From an uncultured Campylobacter sp. (GTDB lineage Bacteria > Campylobacterota > Campylobacteria > Campylobacterales > Campylobacteraceae), in the NCBI RefSeq assembly GCF_937980635.1, contig NZ_CALJPG010000023.1:76550-140549 (forward strand): a DNA stretch of 64,000 nt, given 5' to 3'. The notes beneath the pieces were generated by a model. The model made no database searches, was not told the origin of the DNA, and saw only the letters and a list, made by a program, of their open reading frames with translations. Position numbers and translations under genes: made by a program. How positions within the stretch are numbered: position 1 is the stretch's first letter; each line of letters starts with the position of its first letter. Shown one piece after another: positions 18,188 to 26,309 of the stretch.

Positions 18188-18271
18188 TGCGGTGCCTGCA
18201 GTGGGCGCGGATGTCTGATCTGCTCTGCTTGCAAAGGCGCAGGCGGGCTATAGCTGCGCGGCAGTAGAGCT
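18188..18271 (+). pseudogene. Decayed fragment of the CxxCxGxG zinc-repeat gene
   Basis: This stretch of about 84 bases reads CGACSGRGCLICSACKGAGG and then hits a stop. It aligns with 19342-19425 inside the next gene, which reads CANCGGRGRLICPDCKGTGG; the nucleotide match continues past the stop through CTATAGC-GCGCGGC after a one-base insertion. It is therefore a partial, frameshifted copy of one pair of repeats, lying about 0.6 kb upstream of the parent's start. No flanking part of the parent could be recognised. Confidence 0.7.
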
Positions 18272-18798
18272 AAATTTTACGAGCCGCTGCGTCGCGGCAA
18301 TGAAATTTTGCGCCGTGCTGCTAGCTGCAAACTAAATTTGTGCGATAATATGTCGGCTATGCGCTCGTAAATTAAATTGCACTACACGCACCCGTCGCCT
18401 GATTGTCGCGGGATTGAAATTTGCGCGCTGCTTATCGCAGAATTTTAGATCGCTGCACGCCGCGCCATAGATGTCGTAAAATTTTAAATTGCATGTCGTA
18501 CGTACGAGCTCGCCGTGAAATTTAATTTTATGCAGGCGTGAAATTTGCTTCGCGTTACGCTGTGTAGTGCATCGTCGCGAGCCAAATTATGCGCTGTTGC
18601 GAAATTAAAAGTCTTGCATGCCCGCTGCTACCGCTCGGGCGCCGTATGCCGGGCGACTCCGTTTTGCGATCCGTTCGCGCCGTATTTGTTGCGGCAGTTA
18701 TGTACGTCGCCGCGCCGCAGTGCGAGATTTTACGGCGTGCAATAGCGCTAAATTCTATTCTGCGTGAGATTTTGGAATTTTAAAATTCCCTTTCGCGG

Positions 18799-18804
18799 TA
18801 TAAT
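18799..18804 (+). promoter_or_regulatory. Candidate -10 box for the zinc-repeat gene
   Basis: Perfect TATAAT at the end of the repeat-rich spacer, 94 bases upstream of the chosen ATG at 18898, leaving a leader of roughly 85 bases that contains AAATTT cores and a second AAAGGA. Sequence-only call. Confidence 0.5.
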
Positions 18805-18897
18805 TGTATGAAATGCAAAATTTGCAGGATTTCAATAAAGGAATTTTAAAATTTATGCGGCGCGGCTTTGCGGTGCGTCCGCAAGAAAGGAGCGATC

Positions 18898-21531
18898 ATG
18901 GACAAGCTGGATAAAGAGGAGCTTGCAGAGACGTTTGTCGCTAGGCTCAAAGCACTAGCGCGTAGCGGCGGCGCCGATCTGCGTGAGCTTGATCGCGAGT
19001 TTTACGGATTTAGCGCGAGGCTTGGCGTGCGTTACGACTTTGCCGGCAAGCTTAGCGTCTCACAGATAAGTGGCGGTGAGCGAGCGCAGCTGCATTTCAC
19101 TGATGTCGCGCAGTTCGAAGCCTACGCGCGCGAGTGCCTACGCGCGGCAAGCACTGATGCGGAGCTAAGCGAGGCCTTTATGCTGCGTCTGCGCACAGAC
19201 CCCCAAAAAGCCGCTATGAATGCGGATCAAATCATAAAATTCCACGATTTTAAGCCCTTTAGCGTTCATCTGCGTTGCGAACATTGCGGCGGATCGGGCA
19301 GGAGGCGCTGCAAAGCTTGCGAAGGCGCAGGTACGACGCCGTGCGCTAACTGCGGCGGGCGCGGGCGCTTGATCTGCCCCGATTGCAAAGGCACCGGCGG
19401 CTATAGCCGCGCGGCGTTAAGCTCTACGGACGCTCATGTGCGCAGCCTTTCTGGAGGCGATTCTGCAGGCTCTGCGTCAAATTCTATGGGCTATCGCTTC
19501 ATTCCCTGCGCTAACTGCGGCGGTAGCGGCTCGCGCATTTGTCCCGCTTGCGGCGGCGCAGGCAGATTACGCTGCGAAAAGTGCGGTGGTGCAGGCGATT
19601 TTCGCTGCGAGCATTGCGATGGGCGCGGGTATTTCACTCGCACCGGCAAAGTATCCGTCTATGCCCGCCCGAGCGTCAGCATAGGCGCTAGCTCGCAGGT
19701 TTTCGGGCGCGAGCTGCTGGAGTTTTTATGCAGCAAGGGCGTAGGCTTTGCAGCTCGCAGACTTTTGTTTCGTCTAAGCTCGCTGCGAGCGGTGCAGGGC
19801 GGCTGCGAAGCGGTATTTAGCGCGGAGGATGATTTTTTGCGCTTGAGTTTTGCCGTCTGCGGCAAGGCTTACGATGCGGCGTGCTTTGGTGGCGCGACAT
19901 TCGTAAGACCTAACTTTTTGGACGAAGTTTTTGCGCCGGAGCTTGCGGCGGTACGCAGCGCGCCCGCTAGGCTAGGGCGGGACGATGCGCAAAGCCTTTT
20001 TGCGCTATTTCGCGCGAAGCCTGTGCTAGATGCGGCGATGCGCCTAGCTAGTGCTAAGCTGCGCGGCGAGACGCTAAATCTTGATCAGTTGCGCGGCTCG
20101 GACGGACATTTTAACTCTGTAAATTCTGCCCGCAGCGCGGCTGATCGCGACGCTTTGAGCCTTGCAAAAGACGCTTCTCGCAAAGAAAATCTCGAGGGCG
20201 GCGCGAGCGTAAAATTTGCAGGCACAAAATTTGCGAGCGCTTCGGCAAATCCTATGAGCGCAGAAGATAATCACTTGGAATCGCGCAGAGAGCAAGGCAG
20301 GTTTGCAGGAGGAGTGAGCGGTGGCATAAAATTTGCAGGGGCAGATCTTTCGGGAGAGAATTCTGCCGGCGATTTTGAGACTAGGCAGCAAAGCGACGAA
20401 GCTCTCGCGCAGAATGGACCTAATTTTGCCGGCTCGCAAGAGGGCTTAGGCGGCACTTCTGATCGCACTGCGGAGGATCTTTACGAATTACGCGGCGAGC
20501 AGGATTACCGAGACTTAAGTGCCTTGGGTGCTGAAAATTCCACAAATTCCATAGACTCCGCCTCAATCAATTCCGCAAATTCCAAAAACCTCGCCGCTGC
20601 AAAATTTAAAAATCGCGCGAATACGCGAGATCCTGCTGCGTCAAATTCTAAAATTTCGCCCTTTGCACGATTGAAGAAATTCTTTTTCCCGCATTCTTTG
20701 CGCGAGGATTGCGCGCAGAGTTTCGCCGCGGCGATTATGCGCGTTTGCGAGGGCTTTACTTCGCAGCAATGCGCTCGTGATTTGGGCAGCGCGATGGCTG
20801 GGGCGCTTGGCGTGCTAAGCCCACGCTATGACCGCGCGGTGTGGTGCATAGGCGGAGGCGCGCTCATCGCGGCGGCTATACTGGCGTGCGAGGGCTGCTT
20901 CGAGATGATCTTTGCGGAGCATTATTTTTGGGCACTTGCATGCGGCGTGGCAATAGCCGCTGTGGGGCTGCTGGGCGGTGTGGCGCTGTGGCTGGCAAGC
21001 GCAGTGCGGTGCGCCGTAAAAGCTCGTAAAATTCCGCGAGAGTATCGCTGCGGCAGAGGCGGCGCGGCGTTTGCTCGCTTTTGCAAAGCTCTGCTTTGCG
21101 CCGTTTTGACTAGCGCAATCTACGGAGGTGCGGCAAATATGAGCTACGTACCGAAAACCGGCGCAGCAGGGCTGCTGCGAGGGTGGATGCCTGCATTTTT
21201 TGAGGACGAAAATTCCGCTTCCGCGAGTGATGGCGTAAATTCTGCAGACGAAAATTCTACGAGCGCAAGCTCTAGCGGCTCTGAAAGCCCTGCTTTAAAT
21301 TCCGCTTCCGGGGCGACTAAGGATTTCGCTGCGATGCAAAAGGATAAAATTTTATATATCCAAAAAAGCATCGGAGTGAAGCAGGATGGGATTTTTGGTA
21401 CACGCACTCTAAAAAAAGCGAGAGAGGTTTTGGATCAAAACCTAAGCGGCGTCGATGAAATTTACGAGGCGTTAAAAAACAAAGAGCAGGCGAGAACGAA
21501 CCCGAACTCTAGCGATCAAACTGTGCCTTAA
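18898..21531 (+). CDS. Membrane protein with eight CxxCxGxG zinc-type repeats and a peptidoglycan-binding-like C-terminus
   Basis: An 877-residue protein of unusual make-up; start ATG 18898 has AGGAG six nt upstream (an earlier TTG adds ten residues). Residues 1-125: unknown helical region. Residues 127-167 and 204-244: two blocks of four DnaJ-type CxxCxGxG motifs, spaced exactly 11 residues apart, enough for four zinc centres; no J domain (no HPD). Residues 260-380: globular. Residues about 385-610: low-complexity Ala/Ser/Asn/Glu stretch encoded around AAATTT and AAATTC. Residues about 648-706 and 728-750: hydrophobic helices. Residues about 814-848: IGVKQDGIFGTRTLKKAREVL, like a PG_binding_1 module. 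A Sel1 protein gene follows. Probable membrane-anchored protein-folding or envelope role, inferred only. Confidence 0.75.
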   Translation: MDKLDKEELAETFVARLKALARSGGADLRELDREFYGFSARLGVRYDFAGKLSVSQISGGERAQLHFTDVAQFEAYARECLRAASTDAELSEAFMLRLRTDPQKAAMNADQIIKFHDFKPFSVHLRCEHCGGSGRRRCKACEGAGTTPCANCGGRGRLICPDCKGTGGYSRAALSSTDAHVRSLSGGDSAGSASNSMGYRFIPCANCGGSGSRICPACGGAGRLRCEKCGGAGDFRCEHCDGRGYFTRTGKVSVYARPSVSIGASSQVFGRELLEFLCSKGVGFAARRLLFRLSSLRAVQGGCEAVFSAEDDFLRLSFAVCGKAYDAACFGGATFVRPNFLDEVFAPELAAVRSAPARLGRDDAQSLFALFRAKPVLDAAMRLASAKLRGETLNLDQLRGSDGHFNSVNSARSAADRDALSLAKDASRKENLEGGASVKFAGTKFASASANPMSAEDNHLESRREQGRFAGGVSGGIKFAGADLSGENSAGDFETRQQSDEALAQNGPNFAGSQEGLGGTSDRTAEDLYELRGEQDYRDLSALGAENSTNSIDSASINSANSKNLAAAKFKNRANTRDPAASNSKISPFARLKKFFFPHSLREDCAQSFAAAIMRVCEGFTSQQCARDLGSAMAGALGVLSPRYDRAVWCIGGGALIAAAILACEGCFEMIFAEHYFWALACGVAIAAVGLLGGVALWLASAVRCAVKARKIPREYRCGRGGAAFARFCKALLCAVLTSAIYGGAANMSYVPKTGAAGLLRGWMPAFFEDENSASASDGVNSADENSTSASSSGSESPALNSASGATKDFAAMQKDKILYIQKSIGVKQDGIFGTRTLKKAREVLDQNLSGVDEIYEALKNKEQARTNPNSSDQTVP

Positions 21532-21587
21532 CGATAAATCCGCGCCTTAGGCTTAGCGCGCGATCTTAAAAACCAAAAAGGACGAAA

Positions 21588-22220
21588 ATGAAAAATAAAA
21601 TTTTAATTCTAGCATTCGCTGCGGCGCTTTCCGCAAATTTTGCGCTAGCCGAAAATTTTGAAATCACCGCAGACGATATAAGCTGGGCTACAAAATCCTG
21701 CGATAAGGGCGATATGAAGGCGTGCGGGGCCTTGGCGCAGATTTATAATTATGGCTGGGGCGTGCCGCAAGATCTGCTAAAGGCTGCGCCGTTATACGTC
21801 AAAGCTTGCAAAGGCGGCGATGCGGAGTCGTGCGTAAATTTAGGCATTTTGTATCAAAGCGGAGAGGGGATGCCGCGCGATGAGGCGAAGGCGGCGGAGC
21901 TATTTGACAAAGCCTGCGATGACGGGCACGCGATAGGCTGCAGTAACGCAGGCTCTGCGTATATCAGAGGCAGAGGCGTGCGCAAAGACGCTATAAAGGG
22001 CGTAGGTTACTATGTGCGCGGTTGCGATATGGATATCGCGGACAGCTGGCTTGCGTGTTTAAATTTAGCGCGTCTTTACGAGGGCATAGATAATGTTAAA
22101 GCCGTGCAGTACTACAAAAAGGCCTGCGAGCTAGGCGGCAAGGATAGATTTATGAGCTCGGTAGCGGAGCATGAAAGGGCATGGCAAAGCTCATGCGAAA
22201 GCTACGAAAGGCTTAAATAG
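21588..22220 (+). CDS. Periplasmic Sel1-like repeat, cysteine-rich protein (Hcp-type)
   Basis: A 210-residue exported protein with a clean signal peptide (MKNKILILAFAAALSANFALA, cleavage after ALA) and a strong ribosome site (AAAAAGGA). The mature part has Sel1-like helical repeats of about 36 residues, each with a cysteine pair seven to eight residues apart (for example CDKGDMKAC, CKGGDAESC, CDDGHAIGC), as in the Helicobacter cysteine-rich proteins and their Campylobacter relatives, where the pairs form disulfides. Repeat lines such as YNYGWGVPQDLLKAAPLYVKAC show the AA and YG positions. It lies 56 bases after the zinc-repeat membrane protein and may be cotranscribed. Binding partner unknown. 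Confidence 0.85.
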   Translation: MKNKILILAFAAALSANFALAENFEITADDISWATKSCDKGDMKACGALAQIYNYGWGVPQDLLKAAPLYVKACKGGDAESCVNLGILYQSGEGMPRDEAKAAELFDKACDDGHAIGCSNAGSAYIRGRGVRKDAIKGVGYYVRGCDMDIADSWLACLNLARLYEGIDNVKAVQYYKKACELGGKDRFMSSVAEHERAWQSSCESYERLK

Positions 22221-22388
22221 TCCGCAAATCCATGCTTTGAAGCAGACCCTTGCGCTCGCCGTGGCTACGGAGTAAGAACTCTAGCGGATTTCGCATAAAT
22301 AGTGCAAATCTAAACATCAAGTATCCTGTGGAAGCGGAAACATAACGGCGCAAGTTCTTAGCGGGCTCGTATTTTAGGAGACAAAATC

Positions 22389-22949
22389 ATGACTACGATA
22401 GCGCTGATCCGCCACGTTACGCCGCTGATCGATCGCGGCGTGTGCGACGCCGCAGAAGCGGCACGGCGCGCGATCTTGTATGACGCTACACAAAATTTGG
22501 CCTTGTATGAAACCGATAAATTTAAAAGCAGCGCCGCATGCGAAAAGCTCACCCGCATAAGCCGAATATGCTCGTCGCCGCTGCCACGCGCCGCACTTAC
22601 GGCGCAAAAGCTATTCCCGCAGCGGGACATAGAGTACCTAGAGGCTTTGCGCGAGTTTAATTTGCGAATATTCCCCGTGCCGCTAATAAAAATGCCGTTT
22701 GATTACTGGCTCGTGCTCTCGCGCCTGCTGTGGCTGTGCGGCATGAACCCTAGTGGCGCAAGCGTAGGAGCGGAACGGCGGCGCGCGCTTGATCTGGTGC
22801 CGTCGCTGCTAGAAGCGGACACGGCGGTGATCGCGCACGGCTTCGTGCTGCGCGTAATACGCCATAGCGCGCGGCAGGCGGGCTACCGCCTGATATACCG
22901 CTTTTGCGAGGGCTGCTTCTGCGTAGAAATTTGGCAGCACGCTGCGTAA
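22389..22949 (+). CDS. Histidine phosphatase superfamily protein
   Basis: A 186-residue protein of the phosphoglycerate-mutase-like phosphatases. The N-terminal LIRHVTP carries the Arg-His pair of the usual RHG motif (Gly replaced by Val), SSPLPRAALTAQ matches the second arginine block, and VIAHGFVLRVIRH supplies the second catalytic histidine (TxHG replaced by IAHG). AGGAG precedes the ATG. No signal peptide. The substrate cannot be guessed; close relatives include SixA-, CobC- and mutase-type enzymes. It is flanked by spacers, with the broken fhs copy about 150 bases downstream. Confidence 0.8.
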   Translation: MTTIALIRHVTPLIDRGVCDAAEAARRAILYDATQNLALYETDKFKSSAACEKLTRISRICSSPLPRAALTAQKLFPQRDIEYLEALREFNLRIFPVPLIKMPFDYWLVLSRLLWLCGMNPSGASVGAERRRALDLVPSLLEADTAVIAHGFVLRVIRHSARQAGYRLIYRFCEGCFCVEIWQHAA

Positions 22950-23094
22950 AGATACAGCTCTGCGCGAAATTTTGAAATTTTGCGTTTTGTAAATTTTAAA
23001 TTTAATGTGCCGTTTGACAGCTGTCGCGAGGCGGCGAAATTTTATCATGCAATGAGCGCCGCTTTTTAAATACGGATAGCCCGCCGCCGCTAAG

Positions 23095-23430
23095 TAAAAT
23101 TTAAACCATACGGCGCGAGCGAGGTGGTTTTCGAGCCCGAGGCGCAAAAGGCACTACAGCACATCAAGGCTTTGGGGCTTGAGCGGCTAAACGTCTGCAT
23201 CGCAAAGACGCAGTATAGCTTCAGCGACGATGCTAAGGCGCTCAGGCGCGCGCGGCTTTAAGCTCAGCGTTAAGGACCTTCAGATTCGCACGGGAGCGGG
23301 CTTCATCGTCGCCGTCTGCGGCAAGATAATGCTGATGCCGGGGCTGCCGAAGGTTCCTAACGCGCTAAATATGAAGATCACGAGCGAGGGCGTTATAAGC
23401 GGACTAGCTTGATTTGAAATTTTATTTTTT
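23095..23430 (+). pseudogene. Frameshifted partial second copy of the fhs 3' end
   Basis: From about 23110 to the stop at 23410-23412 this DNA matches the last 100 codons of fhs (17192-17496), and the match runs a few bases into the 3' flank (GAAATTTTATTTT). A two-base deletion near 23249 breaks the frame, so only the last part reads as the FTHFS C-terminus. By hand I count about two dozen substitutions, nearly all at synonymous third positions; the clear exception is Asn to Glu near the end. Upstream the similarity ends at a TAAAATTTA shared by both places. No promoter or start is present; it cannot make a ligase. Confidence 0.9.
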
Positions 23431-23858
23431 GCGCGCCCATTTTTTTGCGCGCCAGTCTTGGGGTTTAAGCTTAGCTCACCGGCCTAGTCGCGTTTTAAGC
23501 TTAGCGTTCGTAGGTACTCAGATGAGAGCGGAGTAGAGTTACCGATTTGCAAAATTTGGCTGAATTTGCTCGCTTGCGGGTAAATTTTAAGCGCGGGATT
23601 TTGCGGATCGGCTTTGCTTTTTAAAAGCAGAGGCGAATTTGACGAGAATTTGACGTTAGGTTCGCCTTTTAAAATTTGACGAATTGCCCATAATTTCTCG
23701 CCAAAGCGGATAAAATTGCTTGCCTTTTTGGCAAATCGCCGCTAATCGTAAATTTGAGATTTTTACGTCAAATTTAGGGGAAAATCGACGTAATGTATTT
23801 TGGCGTTTTTATTGATCAAATTTGCCTAGGCAAGCCAAAAATCCTGCGCGAAACAGAG
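23431..23858. other. Spacer without a gene
   Basis: About 430 bases after the fhs remnant. It contains repeated phrases such as GCGTTTTAAGCTTAGC-like strings and AATTTGACG copies (around 23635-23690), plus several AAATTT cores. No frame with family features on either strand. The last bases are the 3' end of the minus-strand glycosylase gene. Confidence 0.4.
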
Positions 23859-24299
23859 CTAAATTTTAACCTTCTCCCACGGCTCGATTCCGCCCTCTAC
23901 CTCTTTAAAAATGCTAGCTATTTCTATATTTTTTACGCTTAAATTTCGCTCGTAAGCTTTGACGTCACGCATTTTTAGCTTCTTTTGTAAAAAGGCGAAT
24001 TCATACTCGATCTGACCGCGAGCGACGCTGATTTTAGCCAAATTTCGCGCGTCAAATTTGCCCACCTTCGCGGCGTCAAATTTATACCCGCGAGCGCAGC
24101 CCTCCTCATAAACTTCCGCTAGATACGCATTTATCGCCTCTAGCGCGTTTTCATGCGCGTAAAAGCGGTCGAGCTGCGGGTGATTTTTGTAGCCCTTAGT
24201 AAGCCCAGCCAGCACGTTTTTAGCTAGCAGCGCCTCGCGCCACAGCGCCACGAGCCCCTTTGCGTCGAGATATTTAAAGCTTATCGTCCAAAGTCTCAT
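23859..24299 (-). CDS. Pyrimidine dimer DNA glycosylase (T4 endonuclease V type)
   Basis: A 146-residue DNA-repair enzyme of the Pyr_excise family. The N-terminus MRLWTISFKYLDAKGLVALWREALLA and the following TKGYKNHPQLDRF block are the characteristic opening of bacterial members, which remove UV-induced cyclobutane dimers or act on damaged bases with an N-terminal catalytic residue. The ribosome site is weak (GAAAGACG). It stands between a spacer and the PLP-enzyme gene on the same strand, 141 bases apart. The reaction is assigned by family only. Confidence 0.85.
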   Translation of the reverse strand: MRLWTISFKYLDAKGLVALWREALLAKNVLAGLTKGYKNHPQLDRFYAHENALEAINAYLAEVYEEGCARGYKFDAAKVGKFDARNLAKISVARGQIEYEFAFLQKKLKMRDVKAYERNLSVKNIEIASIFKEVEGGIEPWEKVKI

Positions 24300-24440
24300 T
24301 TTCGTCTTTCGTTAAATTTCGTCGTCAAATTCGGCGCGCTTTGCGCCGCAGCCTGAGCGGCGATAAATTCGCGTCTTGAATTTGGCCGCGCCCTAGATTA
24401 GAGGCTAAATTTTACCTCGCCGCGCCTCTAAATTTCCCGC

Positions 24441-25547
24441 TCATTGCAGCTTGCCTCTGCATAGCACGGGGATCTTTTCTATCACCTCGCCGCCGCTAAC
24501 GAGATAGGCGAACTCGTGCAAATTTACGACGGGGCAGATGTGGTTCGGATAAATTTCTAGCCGATCGCCCACGCGCACGGCGTCTCGCAGCGCTTTGTCG
24601 TAGATGATCGCATGCTCGTCGTAAACGCCCTTTATCCACACATCCGTGCCCTTTATGCGCCCGAGCCCGGGCGTGGCGGTGAAGCCCTCGGTGCGCCTTT
24701 GCTGCGTGAGCCCCTTGGCGCCGACGTCGGTGATGATGCGATCCGCCGTAGGCCTGCTGATGACGGTCGTAAGGATACTCGCCGCGTTCATCGAATAATC
24801 GCCGTACGCCTGCACCTGCGAGGCGTCCATAAAGATATAGGTACCCGGGCGGATCTCGGTGACGCCTTTTAAAATTTCAAAATCATTTATGAGCGATGGC
24901 GTCGAGCCGATACTAACGACGCGTGCGGGTAGAGCTAGCTCGCGCGCGATATCCGCAAACTCCAGCGTGCGGCGCTGCGCGGCTAGATGGATGCGCTCGC
25001 ACTCACTTTTACCAGCGGCCTTGTAGGAGTGACCGTCGTGGGAGAATACGCCGCGGAATTCGATATTTTTGCAGCCTTTTAGAAATTTTATAAACGCCGC
25101 GAAATCCTGCTTCTCCACGAAGCCCGAGCGGTTTTCGCCCACTTCGATCTCGGCAAGCACGCAGGCTTTCGTGCCGCTATGCTCAAAGGCGCGCTCTATT
25201 AGGCCCGCCTGTTCTATGCTATCTGCGCCGAAGCTTAAGTTTATCCCCGCGCGCAAAAGCGCGATGATGCGCCGAAATTTCAGCTCGCCCACGATCTCGT
25301 TTGCGATAAATATATCTTTCAGCCCGTTTGCCGCCATGATCTCGGCCTCGCCCGTTTTGGCGACCGTGATGCCAGCAGCGCCGATGCTCTCTTGTAGCTT
25401 CGCGAAATAGGGCATTTTGTGCGTTTTGGTGTGCGGGCGCAGGCTCACGCCCGCGGCGTCTGCGTAGTTTTGCATCTTTTGCAGGTTGCGAAGGACGATC
25501 TCGCGATCAATCAGTAGCGCCGGCGTGTCGATCTCTGATACCTTCAT
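24441..25547 (-). CDS. D-threonine aldolase / D-serine dehydratase-like PLP enzyme
   Basis: A 368-residue cytosolic PLP enzyme of the fold-type III (alanine-racemase-like N-terminus) group. The block RPHTKTHK (residues 37-44) holds the PLP lysine; SHDGHSYKA and SIGSTPSLIND line the cofactor phosphate; the C-terminal NHICPVVNLHEFAY carries the metal-binding His and Cys typical of D-threonine aldolase and eukaryotic-type D-serine dehydratase. AAGGAGG precedes the ATG. Substrate could be D-threonine, D-serine or another beta-hydroxy D-amino acid. It is a single gene on the minus strand, next to the glycosylase gene. Confidence 0.85.
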   Translation of the reverse strand: MKVSEIDTPALLIDREIVLRNLQKMQNYADAAGVSLRPHTKTHKMPYFAKLQESIGAAGITVAKTGEAEIMAANGLKDIFIANEIVGELKFRRIIALLRAGINLSFGADSIEQAGLIERAFEHSGTKACVLAEIEVGENRSGFVEKQDFAAFIKFLKGCKNIEFRGVFSHDGHSYKAAGKSECERIHLAAQRRTLEFADIARELALPARVVSIGSTPSLINDFEILKGVTEIRPGTYIFMDASQVQAYGDYSMNAASILTTVISRPTADRIITDVGAKGLTQQRRTEGFTATPGLGRIKGTDVWIKGVYDEHAIIYDKALRDAVRVGDRLEIYPNHICPVVNLHEFAYLVSGGEVIEKIPVLCRGKLQ

Positions 25548-26309
25548 AAGCTTCCTCCTTGTTAAATTTACGAAATTCTAATACAGCCGCGCTTAGTAGC
25601 TGCACCCGTTTCACGACGGCGAAATTTTAAAATTTAGCGCGGCTTACAAAGAGCGAAATTTACCTGTCGCTCGCGAAAAGCAGAATTTACGCGCTTCTCG
25701 CAAAATATGGAATTTGAGCCGTAAATTTGTCGCTGCTTGCGAAATGCGGTTTGCTCGCCGTAAATCGGCGCCCTTCGCGAAGCGCCTGAATTTAGACTAG
25801 AAAATTTTGTTTACGCGTATTAAATTTAGCCTCGCTTGCAAAATTGCAAAATTAGCGCATCAAATTTAAGGATGCCTGCGCGAAGCGTTTAAATTTAGCG
25901 AGTAGATTTGCGTTTCCGTGTCGCGCAAAGCAGCGCAGGCAAAAGCAATACCGCGTGCCGCATGAAAAAATCAAAATAAAATTTTAAAATGCGCTGAGTG
26001 AAAATCAATATGTGCGCCATATTGCTAGGCTCACGGAGTTCTCGGCTCCGCTTCATGCCGTTTTATTCCTCGCGCGCCTGTTTTTCTTGCGGCACATATT
26101 TGCGTTAAATTTTTTGGCAAGCGACCCGGCGCACTATCTGTTTTTGCGTAGCCGCTCGCATTTTTTTGATAAATCTCGTTTGCACCGCCGCCAGTGTTTT
26201 TTACTAAAGTTCGTTTTGCGCCGCGCGCTGCACATTGCCGCCTATTTTAGTGCCGCCGCTCGTTTCCGTAGCGGCACTTCATTTCTAGCGCGCCTCGCCT
26301 CGCGATTTA
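25548..26309. other. 760-base spacer dense in AAATTT-type hexamers
   Basis: From 25560 to 25910 AAATTT or GAATTT cores recur roughly every 15-40 bases between short GCG-rich phrases. At 26006-26024 is a perfect seven-base inverted repeat (CAATATG, five bases, CATATTG). A plus-strand frame from 26012 is Arg/Phe/Leu-rich, runs into the vWA gene on the opposite strand and is not protein-like. No gene seen. Confidence 0.5.

Larger units (their letters stand above)
17497..18897. other. 1.4-kb region without an intact gene, dense in AAATTT-type hexamers
   Basis: After fhs comes a 9-base tandem repeat (17686-17739), then about 1 kb in which AAATTT, AAATTC and GAATTT cores recur every 20-50 bases between GC-rich phrases such as GAGCTCGCCGT (17925 and 18507 areas). 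At 18188-18271 is a decayed copy of the cysteine repeat of the next gene. The final 100 bases hold the promoter and leader of that gene. Frames of up to 84 codons are translated repeats. I read this as a repeat-expanded spacer that swallowed at least one gene fragment. Confidence 0.6.
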
